DNA of 64,000 bases from assembly GCA_963752745.1 (NCBI GenBank), contig CAVWAK010000028.1:1-64000 (forward strand), read 5' to 3'. A model generated the notes under the pieces. It saw nothing but the letters and a program-made list of their open reading frames with translations. It did no database searches and was not told the DNA's origin. Below, piece by piece: positions 9,505 to 17,715 of this stretch (position 1 is the stretch's first letter; each line of letters begins with the position of its first letter). The position numbers and the translations under genes were made by a program. Origin of the DNA: Thiogranum sp963752745. GTDB taxonomy: Bacteria; Pseudomonadota; Gammaproteobacteria; DSM-19610.

Positions 9505-10825
9505 GGACGACCCCGGTTTACAAACGCAGTTAAAGTGGTGTTTTGAAGGTTACGACGTGATTATCGCCGGTGACCGTGAAACTGCTCTCAACGAGCTGGA
9601 AAAGCACCGTCCCCCCGTGGTAACGCTCGATCTGGGGCTGCCTCCCGATGCTGATGGCACCAGTGAGGGCTTTCAAACCCTCGAAACCATACTCGACAGG
9701 GCACCCGCTACCAAGGTGATTGTAGTCACTGGTAACAACGATCGTGCCCACGCGCTGGAGGCCGTTGGCCTGGGTGCTTACGACTTTTTCTACAAACCCA
9801 TCGATGCGGAACTGCTGGGCTTTATCGTCAACCGGGCTTACCGCCTGCGCGAAATTGAAGAAGAGAACCTGCGACTGCACGTGACCGGCGGTGACTCGCC
9901 GCTCGAAGGCATTATTACCGGCAGTCCGGAAATGCAAAAGGTTTGTCGCACCGTTGAAAAAGTGGCGCCCGCCGATGCCACTGTTCTGGTGTTGGGCGAG
10001 TCTGGCACCGGTAAGGAAGTTATTGCCCGCTCCGTGCATTCATTGAGTGACCGGGCAGACCAGAAGTTTGTTGCCATTAACTGTGCGGCGATTCCGGAAA
10101 ACCTGCTGGAAAGCGAGCTGTTCGGTTATGAGAAGGGTGCCTTTACCGGGGCTGCCAAGCAGACGCCGGGGAAGATTGAAACAGCCCATGGCGGCACACT
10201 GTTTCTGGATGAAATCGGTGATATGCCCATGTCGTTGCAGGCTAAGCTGCTGCGCTTCCTGCAGGAGCGCGTCATAGAGCGCGTGGGTGGTCGCCAGGAA
10301 ATACCGGTCGATGTGCGCGTTATCTGCGCTACCCACAAGGACCTGCCGCATCTGGCGCGCGAAAACGAATTTCGCGAGGACCTGTATTACCGCATCAGCG
10401 AAATTTCTATCCGCATCCCGCCTCTGCGCGAGCGCGAGGGTGATACGTTATTGCTGGCGCGCGTGTTCCTGGAAAAATTCAGTAAGCAGATGGGCAAGCA
10501 ACAACACCGGTTCAGCAAGGATGCACTCGCGGCAATAGAGGCTTATCCGTGGCCCGGTAATGTGCGCGAGTTGGAAAACCGCGTGAAGCGATCCGTGATC
10601 ATGGCTGAACACAAACAAATTTCAGCGTCTGATCTGGAGCTGGGTGGTGCCGGTGTCGATGACACCCGGACATTCAACCTGCGTGAAATCCGTGAACAGG
10701 CCGAGCGTCAGGCGATAGTGCGCGCCATGGGGCATGTTGCTGGCAAAATCTCCCAGGCTTCCGAACTGCTGGGTGTCAGCCGGCCGACCATGTACGACCT
10801 GATCAAGAAATATAGCCTGAAGTAA
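9470..10825 (+). CDS. prsR: PEP-CTERM system sigma-54-dependent response regulator PrsR
   Basis: NtrC-like transcription activator of 451 residues. The receiver domain (about 1-120) carries the phospho-acceptor Asp in VVTLDLGLPP. The AAA+ domain has Walker A GESGTGKE, the sigma-54 contact loop GAFTGA, Walker B LFLDEIGDMP and an arginine-finger region. A Fis-type helix-turn-helix closes the protein (SQASELLGVSRPTMYDLIKK). Known family: PrsR activates sigma-54 promoters of PEP-CTERM and EPS genes. It overlaps prsK and is almost certainly co-translated with it. It converges with dsbD, whose stop lies only 3 bp away, so the two transcripts must overlap. Confidence 0.93.
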   Translation: MTTDSRKLLVVEDDPGLQTQLKWCFEGYDVIIAGDRETALNELEKHRPPVVTLDLGLPPDADGTSEGFQTLETILDRAPATKVIVVTGNNDRAHALEAVGLGAYDFFYKPIDAELLGFIVNRAYRLREIEEENLRLHVTGGDSPLEGIITGSPEMQKVCRTVEKVAPADATVLVLGESGTGKEVIARSVHSLSDRADQKFVAINCAAIPENLLESELFGYEKGAFTGAAKQTPGKIETAHGGTLFLDEIGDMPMSLQAKLLRFLQERVIERVGGRQEIPVDVRVICATHKDLPHLARENEFREDLYYRISEISIRIPPLREREGDTLLLARVFLEKFSKQMGKQQHRFSKDALAAIEAYPWPGNVRELENRVKRSVIMAEHKQISASDLELGGAGVDDTRTFNLREIREQAERQAIVRAMGHVAGKISQASELLGVSRPTMYDLIKKYSLK

Positions 10826-10828
10826 TTT

Positions 10829-13108
10829 TTATTGGCTGTTGGCCCTGTTGACGTGGTCGGCAAACGCAGCTGCTTTCATGTTGCCTACGACGCGGAAGTT
10901 GCGCTGCTCTTTGCCATCGCGGCCGAAGAACAGGATAGCCGGTGGTAGCACCACACCCACTTTCTGCATCAAAGCCTTGTCCTCGGCATCGGTTGCGGTT
11001 ACGTCGGCTTGCAGCAGGACGTAACCCGTTAGAGCTTCTTTTACAGGTGGGGTTGGGAAGACGTATTCCTCATACTGGATACAGTAGGTGCACCAGTCGG
11101 CATAGAAATCCAGCATCACCGGTTTGCCCGCAGCATTTGCCGCGGCAATTGCATGTTCCAGATCGGTTGCTGTCTTGATGCGTGTGAAGTCCGCTGCAGC
11201 ACTATGAGTGCCACCACCTGACGACGTGAATGTGCCACCGGCAGGGCTGCTTGTAGCCATCAATCCGGAGCCGTGCAATGGGTTGGTCGCATCGCGTGCA
11301 CCACTGAGTCCTCCCACCAGGATAGCCATTCCATAGAGCAGGATTACCAGGCCCACGCCTTTCCAGAACTTCCGCCATCCCGTGCTCTCGATTGGCAGTG
11401 GCTCCAGCGCGCCCAGAAAGATGCCGGAAATAATCAGCAATACGGACCACATGAGCATAATCAGCATCGGCGAAAAAATATGCGGCATGCGTGACAGGAA
11501 CATGATCGCGACGCCCAGCAGGATGACACCGGCGACAGCCTTGACGACATTCATCCAGTCCCCTGCCTTGGGCAGCAGTTTGCCGCCACTGGCACCAACC
11601 AGTAGCAACGGCAGGCCCATGCCATTACCCAGGGCAAACATCGCAATGGCGCCATCAACCGGGCCGGCCGAGGCTGCATAGCCCAGTGCTGCGATCAATA
11701 TTGGCCCGCCACAAGGTCCAATGATCAGCGCCGACAGACTGCCCATGATAAACACACCAATGAAGGTGCCGCCGCGTTGTTGATTGCTGATGTTGCTCAG
11801 ACGGCTTTGCAGGCTGGCAGGCAGCTGGATATTGAAAAAGCCGAACATGGACAGCGCCAGCACGACAAAAAGTACCGCAAACGGAATCAGGAAGACCGGC
11901 TTCTGGAACAGTGCCTGAATGCCAATGGCGCCGCTGAAGCTGCCGACAATTGCGCCAATAACGGCGAAGGTGATCGCCAGCGCTTCGACATAAACCAGGG
12001 ACAGTATCAGGCTGCGCGACACCGTGGTTCTTTCGCCCTGGCCTACAATTATGCTCGATAGAATGGGAATCATTGGATACATGCAGGCAGTGAAAGCCAG
12101 CAGTAGCCCAAAACCCAGTGCAGCGACAATAACTTTGAACAGGCTGCCTTCACTCAGCATCCGGGTGAAGCGGTCGGCATCGTTTAGCGGTGCCTCGGGT
12201 ATCTCCGAAATGGCGCTGGCATCGAAAGCCGGCAATGTGAGCTGGAATGTTCGGCTCATGGGCGGGTAGCACACACCTCTATCGGCGCAACCCTGGTATT
12301 TGAGTGTCAGCGTGACAGGCGTCTGCTCACCTGAAGTGCGTTGCAAAGGCAGCGTGGCGCTGACCTGATGATAGTAGGCTTCGATATCGCCGAATATTTC
12401 ATCGTTCTTGTGCTTGCCCTCCGGGAAGGCCGCGGGCAGCAGGGTGACTCCGTTGGCATCGTCCAGGCTGAATTCGAATTTGTGTCGATACAGGTAGTAG
12501 CCGTCGGCGATCAGCCAGTTGGCGGTCAGCGTATTGCTATCGCTGACCAGTACATCGGGTTGGAAGGCTTCGTCGGCAGGCAGCAGTTCATCCTGATCAC
12601 CAAAACCGAGGCTCTGTCCCAGGTCGTTGAGTGATTGCAGGGCAGAAGGCGGTTCTTTATCCGCTGTTGTCGGTACTGCGTCGTTCAGTGCGAGGGTGGT
12701 GATCTGGGTGTGCGGAGGATAGCAAACGCCGATATCGGCGCAGCCCTGGGAACTGGCCTTGAGTTCAAACTGGTTCGCCGAACCCGTCGTGCGCGTGAGC
12801 GGTATATCGACGACCACCTGGTCCCGGTAGGTCTCAATTTCGCCAAAGAACTCGTCATTCTTGATTTTGCCTGCAGGGAGTTCCGGCGTGCCAAGTGAAA
12901 CGCCTTCGGCGTCGGTAGCGAAGCGTATCTTGGTCTTGTATAGGTAGTAGCCGTCGGCGAGCTGCCAGGTGGCGCGGATGTGGTCGCCGTCGACCTGTGC
13001 GCTAAATGCAAAGGCCTCGTCAGCCGGCAGCAGTTCATCGTCGTCAAACAGACCCGCCTGTGCCAGTGATATCGAGCTGGCCAGTAGTGCAAAAATCCAG
13101 TATTTCAT
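10829..13108 (-). CDS. dsbD: Thiol:disulfide interchange protein DsbD with duplicated N-terminal domain
   Basis: Inner-membrane reductase that passes electrons from cytoplasmic thioredoxin to periplasmic thiol proteins. A signal peptide (LLASSISLAQAG) is followed by two copies of the periplasmic alpha domain. Each has its own Cys pair: GCADIGVCYPP in the first (about residues 30-150) and GCADRGVCYPP in the second (about 175-295). The membrane domain has the redox Cys residues in LAFTACMYPM and GPCGGP. The C-terminal thioredoxin domain carries WCTYC. At 759 residues it is about 170-190 longer than E. coli DsbD, the surplus being the extra alpha domain. The start codon of dsbD overlaps the end of cutA by 4 bp. 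Confidence 0.95.
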   Translation of the reverse strand: MKYWIFALLASSISLAQAGLFDDDELLPADEAFAFSAQVDGDHIRATWQLADGYYLYKTKIRFATDAEGVSLGTPELPAGKIKNDEFFGEIETYRDQVVVDIPLTRTTGSANQFELKASSQGCADIGVCYPPHTQITTLALNDAVPTTADKEPPSALQSLNDLGQSLGFGDQDELLPADEAFQPDVLVSDSNTLTANWLIADGYYLYRHKFEFSLDDANGVTLLPAAFPEGKHKNDEIFGDIEAYYHQVSATLPLQRTSGEQTPVTLTLKYQGCADRGVCYPPMSRTFQLTLPAFDASAISEIPEAPLNDADRFTRMLSEGSLFKVIVAALGFGLLLAFTACMYPMIPILSSIIVGQGERTTVSRSLILSLVYVEALAITFAVIGAIVGSFSGAIGIQALFQKPVFLIPFAVLFVVLALSMFGFFNIQLPASLQSRLSNISNQQRGGTFIGVFIMGSLSALIIGPCGGPILIAALGYAASAGPVDGAIAMFALGNGMGLPLLLVGASGGKLLPKAGDWMNVVKAVAGVILLGVAIMFLSRMPHIFSPMLIMLMWSVLLIISGIFLGALEPLPIESTGWRKFWKGVGLVILLYGMAILVGGLSGARDATNPLHGSGLMATSSPAGGTFTSSGGGTHSAAADFTRIKTATDLEHAIAAANAAGKPVMLDFYADWCTYCIQYEEYVFPTPPVKEALTGYVLLQADVTATDAEDKALMQKVGVVLPPAILFFGRDGKEQRNFRVVGNMKAAAFADHVNRANSQ

Positions 13109-13440
13109 GGTGCCTCGTCTTGCGGATTGCGTATCCAGTCGAGATATTCGGCCAGGCCGTCGCTCACTGGGACTGCAATGATTTCAGGAAGTTCGTACGG
13201 GTGCTGTGACCGAATCGCAGTTTCGATCTTCTGGTAATTACCCGCTTTTGCCTTGATTTTCAACAATGCCTCGCTGCCCGTTTCTACCTGACCTTTCCAG
13301 CGATAGACAGAAGTAACGCCCGGTATCACATTGACGCAGGCTGCCAGTCGGTATTCCACCAGGTGCCGCGCAATGCGTTCTCCGCTGGCGGCATCCGGTA
13401 CGGTGCAGAAAATTACCTGGACGTCATCCGGATTGCTCAT
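13105..13440 (-). CDS. cutA: Divalent-cation tolerance protein CutA
   Basis: Small trimeric ferredoxin-fold protein of 111 residues, the normal size. It was first linked to copper tolerance, but its true function is unsettled. Family motifs are FCTVPDAASGERIARHL, RLAACVNVIPGVTSVYRWKG and HPYELPEIIAVPVSDG, which includes the conserved Cys and the HPYE signature. It overlaps dsbD by 4 bp, so the two are translationally coupled. The pairing with dsbD is common in gammaproteobacteria. It diverges from fxsA across about 100 bp that must hold both promoters. Confidence 0.95.
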   Translation of the reverse strand: MSNPDDVQVIFCTVPDAASGERIARHLVEYRLAACVNVIPGVTSVYRWKGQVETGSEALLKIKAKAGNYQKIETAIRSQHPYELPEIIAVPVSDGLAEYLDWIRNPQDEAP

Positions 13441-13541
13441 GTTTTCTGCACCTTTGGATGCTTACGGAGTCAGAATATCGACCTGGTCCGCGCATCTTAG
13501 CGGAATATGTACTGCGACCCCAATTCATGTAAGGTACCCCG

Positions 13542-13988
13542 ATGAATCCGCTCGGTTTGTTGTTTCTGCTGTTTATTCTCGTGCCGCTGGTTGAGATTTA
13601 TTTTCTTATCCAGGTCGGCAGTGTCATCGGGGCTATACCCACAATAGGATTGGTGGTATTTACGGCGCTGCTGGGGGCTATGCTGCTGCGTTTCCAGGGT
13701 ATGACCACCTTGCAGCGCACCCGAATGTCCATGGCCAAGGGTCAGGTGCCTGCGCTGGAGATGCTTGAGGGGGTGCTGCTGCTGTTTTCCGGCGTACTGC
13801 TGCTGACCCCCGGCTTTTTTACCGACGCAATTGGCTTCGCATTCCTGATTCCGCCGCTCCGGCAGGCGCTAATCCTATGGTTTATAAGGCGTTCTGATAT
13901 TCAGATGCAGACCCGTCAGGGCCCTGGTCAGGGCCGACACCGCGACACCTATACCATCGAAGGTGAATACCGCCACGACGACGATTAG
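13542..13988 (+). CDS. fxsA: FxsA-family membrane protein
   Basis: Inner-membrane protein of 148 residues with three to four hydrophobic segments. The N-terminus MNPLGLLFLLFILVPLVEI and the segment VLLLTPGFFTDAIGFAFLIPP are family signatures. In E. coli, FxsA overproduction suppresses phage T7 exclusion by the F plasmid; its normal role is unknown. The last 35 residues are polar and poorly conserved, as usual. Its position directly upstream of groES is typical of gammaproteobacteria, but the groES promoter and CIRCE operator lie in between, so groESL has its own control. Confidence 0.92.
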   Translation: MNPLGLLFLLFILVPLVEIYFLIQVGSVIGAIPTIGLVVFTALLGAMLLRFQGMTTLQRTRMSMAKGQVPALEMLEGVLLLFSGVLLLTPGFFTDAIGFAFLIPPLRQALILWFIRRSDIQMQTRQGPGQGRHRDTYTIEGEYRHDDD

Positions 13989-14001
13989 GTGGTCACAGCC
14001 C

Positions 14002-14029
14002 TTGACTCCGGGCGTTTCATGACTATGAT
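14002..14029 (+). promoter_or_regulatory. Sigma-70 promoter of groESL
   Basis: TTGACT at 14002-14007 and TATGAT at 14024-14029 are separated by 16 bp. Transcription would begin within the CIRCE palindrome that starts at the last base of the -10 hexamer. I do not see a clear sigma-32 heat-shock promoter here. Confidence 0.7.
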
Positions 14030-14055
14030 TAGCACTCACTGAGGGTGAGTGCTAA
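14029..14055 (+). promoter_or_regulatory. CIRCE operator (HrcA binding site)
   Basis: TTAGCACTC, 9-bp spacer, GAGTGCTAA: a perfect match to the CIRCE consensus. It overlaps the -10 element and the start region of the groESL promoter, so HrcA binding should block transcription until heat or unfolded proteins inactivate HrcA. hrcA itself is not in the window. Confidence 0.95.
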
Positions 14056-14106
14056 CAACTGGCGCTCGCAAAATTAAAATTTATAGAGTGAAAGGAGAAC
14101 TTTCTG

Positions 14107-14397
14107 ATGAATCTTCGTCCCCTGCATGATCGTCTGATCATCAAGCGCATGGAAGAGGAACGTACCTCTCCGGGCGGTATTGTCATTCCGGATAGCGCAA
14201 CTGAAAAACCCAGCCGCGGTGAAGTCATTGCGGCCGGTCACGGCAAGCGCAACGACAGCGGCGATGTGATCGCCATGGACGTTAAAGTTGGCGATACCGT
14301 GTTGTTCGGTAAATATTCTGGCACCGAGGTCAAAGTTGAAGGTGACGACCTGCTGGTGATGCGCGAAGAAGACGTCATGGCTGTTATCGAAGCCTGA
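14107..14397 (+). CDS. groES: Co-chaperonin GroES
   Basis: Heptameric lid of the GroEL folding chamber, 96 residues. It has the N-terminal MNLRPLHDRLIIKRM, the mobile loop with EERTSPGGIVIPDSATEKP, and the C-terminal DLLVMREEDVMAVIEA. A strong ribosome site (AAAGGAGAA) precedes the ATG. It is preceded by the promoter and CIRCE element and followed 35 bp later by groEL, forming the standard heat-shock operon. Confidence 0.98.
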   Translation: MNLRPLHDRLIIKRMEEERTSPGGIVIPDSATEKPSRGEVIAAGHGKRNDSGDVIAMDVKVGDTVLFGKYSGTEVKVEGDDLLVMREEDVMAVIEA

Positions 14398-14432
14398 GTC
14401 ATTACCGCAAAAAATTTTAGAGGATTTATTAA

Positions 14433-16068
14433 ATGTCAGCAAAAGACGTAAAGTTTAGTGATGAAGCCCGCCACCGTATGGTGCGTGGCGTCAATGTACT
14501 CGCCGACGCGGTGAAAGTTACCCTCGGTCCCAAGGGTCGCAATGTGGTTCTGGACAAAGCCTTTGGCTCGCCGACCGTCACCAAGGACGGCGTTTCTGTC
14601 GCCAAGGAAATCGAACTGGAAGACAAGTTCGAGAACATGGGTGCACAGATGGTGAAGGAAGTTGCTTCCCAGACTTCTGATGTTGCCGGTGACGGTACTA
14701 CCACTGCAACCGTTCTGGCACAGGCTATTGTCCGCGAAGGCATGAAGGCTGTTGCTGCCGGTATGAACCCCATGGACCTGAAGCGCGGTCTCGACAAGGC
14801 CGTCATTGTTGCGGTTGAAGATCTTAAAGGTCTGTCACAGCCCTGTGCCGATACCAAGGCCATTGCCCAGGTCGGTACCATTTCCGCCAACTCTGACGAG
14901 AACATCGGCGCCATTATTTCCGATGCCATGGAAAAAGTCGGTAAAGAAGGTGTGATAACAGTTGAAGAAGGTTCTTCGCTGGAAAATGAGCTGGACGTTG
15001 TCGAAGGCATGCAGTTTGATCGCGGTTACCTGTCGCCGTACTTCGTTACCAACCAGCAGAACATGCAGGCTGAACTGGAAGATCCCTTTGTACTGCTGTT
15101 CGACAAGAAGATCTCCAACATCCGCGACCTGCTGCCGGTACTGGAAGGCGTTGCCAAGGCTGGCAAGCCGCTGCTGATTATTTCCGAAGACGTTGAAGGC
15201 GAAGCGCTGGCTACCCTGGTGGTCAACAGCATTCGCGGTATCGTCAAGGTCTGCGCCGTCAAGGCACCGGGCTTCGGTGACCGCCGCAAGTCTATGCTGC
15301 AGGATATCGCTGTCCTCACCGGTGGCCAGGTGATTTCCGAAGATGTCGGCCTGTCGCTGGAAAAAGCCACCCTGGACGATCTGGGTTCCGCCAAGCGCAT
15401 CCTGGTGTCCAAGGATAACAGCACCATTATCGATGGTGCCGGCAACCACGACGAAATCCAGGCACGTGTCGAGCAGGTTCGTCGCCCAGATTGAAGAAGC
15501 TACTTCCGATTACGACAAGGAAAAGCTGCAGGAACGCGTTGCCAAGCTGGCTGGCGGTGTCGCCGTCATTAAGGTCGGTGCAGCCACCGAAGTCGAAATG
15601 AAGGAAAAGAAAGCCCGTGTCGAAGACGCCCTGCACGCTACCCGCGCTGCTGTGGAAGAAGGTGTGGTTCCTGGTGGTGGCGTGGCCCTGCTGCGCTGCT
15701 GTGCCAAGGTCGCCGGTCTGAAAGGTGATAATCACGACCAGAATATGGGTATCGCCATTGCTCTTCGCGCGATGGAAGAGCCGCTGCGTCAGATCTGTGC
15801 CAATGCTGGCGACGAGTCTTCCGTGGTTCTTAACAAGGTTGCGGAAGGTAAAGGCGTGTTCGGCTATAACGCTGCAACTGGTGAGTACGGTGATATGCTG
15901 GAAATGGGTATCCTGGATCCCACCAAGGTCACTCGCAGTGCGCTGCAGAATGCAGCATCTATTGCCGGCCTGATCATCACCACGGAAGCCATGGTGGCAG
16001 AACTGCCGAGAGATGAACCGGCGATGCCGGGCGGTGGCGGTATGCCTGACATGGGTGGCATGATGTAA
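14433..16068 (+). CDS. groEL: Chaperonin GroEL, with one apparent frameshift
   Basis: ATP-driven 14-mer chaperonin. The first frame runs from ATG 14433 through MVRGVNVLADAVKVTLGPKG and the ATP-binding DVAGDGTTTATVLA, and stops at 15494. The second frame resumes with QIEEATSDYDKEKLQERVAK and ends with the usual GGM-rich tail (GGGGMPDMGGMM). The join is exact if one C is removed from the CCC at 15484-15486, restoring EQVRRQIEEATSDYD. Restored length is about 545 residues, standard for GroEL. A true frameshift in the main GroEL would be lethal unless a second copy exists, so a sequence error is the likeliest explanation. The frame is otherwise fully conserved. Confidence 0.95.
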
Positions 16069-16098
16069 AAGCCGTTCAGTCATCAAGGCAACAAAAAA

Positions 16099-16123
16099 GC
16101 CCGCCATTCGGCGGGCTTTTTTT
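16099..16123 (+). terminator. Intrinsic terminator of groESL
   Basis: GCCCGCC, ATTC, GGCGGGC followed by seven T residues and preceded by six A residues. The symmetry lets it also end the convergent sigma/anti-sigma transcript. Confidence 0.9.
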
Positions 16124-16145
16124 ATTTGGGGTTTACAAATATAAG

Positions 16146-16922
16146 TTATACGTTCAGGTAAACCCAACCTTCGTTCATGCGGTTAAGGATATGTTCCAGC
16201 GCCGAAGGCGTCACTTCAACATTGGGTAGCATGTCAAGATCGTCCTCCAGGTTTTCCATTTCGCGCACATGATCCATGGCATCCTTGCAGGCCAGGAAAG
16301 TGAGATTGAAGTACTTTTCCTGCAAGGTGCGTATGCGTTGGGCGTATGGTGTGTGACCGCTGCGCAGCATTTTCACGGCACTGGCATTGGCGACGAGTTC
16401 AATTTCCGCGCCGTGGCTTTCGTCGGCATAGGTGCTGAGCAGTTGCTCCGCGGTCGCCAGCGCTTTCTCAAACTTGGCTTCGTTGGAAGTATTAAGGTGC
16501 ACGATAACGCGTTTCAGCTGATTCTCATTGGTAACAGTACTCAGGTCGCCGCTATGGAATGCGCGGTCATCGTCGCTCAGGAACATGGCATTCATGTTGC
16601 TGGACTGCACAGGTGCGGTGGCATCCGGTTGCTGATGGCCAACCCAGCCCAGAGTCGCACCCAGTCCGACCAGTAGCGTAGCAGCGGCAGCGCGGCCAAA
16701 CGGGTTAATGCCACGGGCTTTTTGCTTACGCAGGCGTTCGCTTTGCGGCGGATGGTCGTAGGCATGACGCACCAGTTCACCCAGCTGGCGCAGTTCGCAA
16801 GCGCGCTGGCTGATGCTGCTGTCGGTGTCCATGGCTTCAAAAATTTCGCTTTTTTCCGACGCGTCCAGTTGGTCGTCCACAAAGGCGTTGAGACGGTCAT
16901 CGGAGATGTGGTCGGTGCTCAT
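16146..16922 (-). CDS. Putative transmembrane anti-sigma factor with C-terminal DsrE-like domain
   Basis: 258 residues starting at MSTDHISDD. The ATG overlaps the stop codon of the upstream sigma gene as ATGA, which is strong evidence for coupling. Residues 1-65 (RLNAFVDDQLDASEK) look like a zinc-less anti-sigma domain; there is no HxxxCxxC. Residues about 75-95 form one hydrophobic segment, AAAATLLVGLGATLGWVG. Residues about 135-258 resemble the DsrE/DsrF sulfur-carrier fold: VIVHLNTSNEAKFEKAL, IELVANASAVKMLR, a Cys at 212 in FLACKD, and EVTPSALEHILNRMNEGW. Function as anti-sigma factor is inferred from context. The usual membrane topology would place the DsrE-like domain in the periplasm, as a possible sensor. 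An upstream ATG at 16943 is possible but less likely. Confidence 0.75.
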   Translation of the reverse strand: MSTDHISDDRLNAFVDDQLDASEKSEIFEAMDTDSSISQRACELRQLGELVRHAYDHPPQSERLRKQKARGINPFGRAAAATLLVGLGATLGWVGHQQPDATAPVQSSNMNAMFLSDDDRAFHSGDLSTVTNENQLKRVIVHLNTSNEAKFEKALATAEQLLSTYADESHGAEIELVANASAVKMLRSGHTPYAQRIRTLQEKYFNLTFLACKDAMDHVREMENLEDDLDMLPNVEVTPSALEHILNRMNEGWVYLNV

Positions 16923-17470
16923 GTTGCTGTCCTTAATTGGCAAACATTTGAATCGCCATGTACTTCGGCTTCCAGTAAACGTTCTTTCAGTGCCTTTCTG
17001 GCGCGTGAAAGACGGCTCATCACGGTGCCAATCGGTATTTCCAGAATTTGTGCTACTTCAATATAAGAGCAGCCCTCAAGGTCGACCAGGGTAATAACCT
17101 GGCGCTGTCCCATGGGAAGCAGGGTTATGGCGGCGCGTACCCTTTGGATGACCTGTTGACGGTCATGTCGCACGTCCGGGGTGTCATGCTCCACCAATAC
17201 CACATCGTCGATATCCACGGTGTCGCGACTGCGGCGGAAATGATCACGCCAGCAGTTACTAAGAATCCGGTATAGCCAGGCCTTGAGTGTCTTCGGGTCA
17301 CGCAGCTGATTACTGTTCTTCAGCGCTTTCGCCATCGTTTCCTGTACCAGGTCATCGGCCAATGCCGGGTTGTGGCACCATGAATAGGCGATGCGATACA
17401 GGTTGCTCCTGTATTCCGCAAGCGTCCGTTTAAACTGCTGATGTTTGCACAGATTTGCTATCACGCTCAT
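16919..17470 (-). CDS. ECF-type RNA polymerase sigma factor
   Basis: Sigma-70 family factor of 184 residues. Region 2 reads RSNLYRIAYSWCHNPALADDLVQETMAKAL with the -10 recognition helix that follows (TLKAWLYRILSNCWRD). Region 4 ends in GCSYIEVAQILEIPIGTVMSRLSRARKAL, the -35 recognition helix. The frame is open upstream to 17644, but the ATG at 17470 (MSVIANLCKHQQFKR) fits the family start and lies downstream of a plausible ECF promoter. The downstream anti-sigma gene overlaps by 4 bp. The group of ECF factors and the stimulus cannot be told from sequence alone. Confidence 0.93.
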   Translation of the reverse strand: MSVIANLCKHQQFKRTLAEYRSNLYRIAYSWCHNPALADDLVQETMAKALKNSNQLRDPKTLKAWLYRILSNCWRDHFRRSRDTVDIDDVVLVEHDTPDVRHDRQQVIQRVRAAITLLPMGQRQVITLVDLEGCSYIEVAQILEIPIGTVMSRLSRARKALKERLLEAEVHGDSNVCQLRTAT

Positions 17471-17507
17471 TACCGAAGTTGCTCTATGTAGGTTTAAGAC
17501 GGGATTC

Positions 17508-17537
17508 GGATTGGAATATTCCCCCAGTATAAGTTCC
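17508..17537 (-). promoter_or_regulatory. Candidate autoregulatory ECF promoter
   Basis: On the minus strand GGAACTT (17537-17531) matches the -35 element of many ECF factors. A CCAATC-like -10 follows after about 16-17 bp. It lies about 40-65 bp upstream of the sigma ATG, as expected if the factor drives its own operon. The -10 assignment is uncertain. Confidence 0.35.
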
Positions 17538-17715
17538 GAAGACCTAAAACAACAGTCGTCGAGGCTCGGGGCCCGGGGACGTTCTGGTTGGTGTATGTAA
17601 CCATCGAGGCGCTGGAGGTGGCAGAAGATTTGTATGATATTCAATAACCTTTATTCCAGGCGCCTTTGTGGCGCGGGTGGAGTAGTGCGCGTGCTGCAGG
17701 CGCTTCAGGTGCCGG

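Noticed and set aside
16092..16128. groEL terminator considered as a small RNA gene
   Set aside because: A hairpin with T run is sufficient; no promoter of its own is visible.
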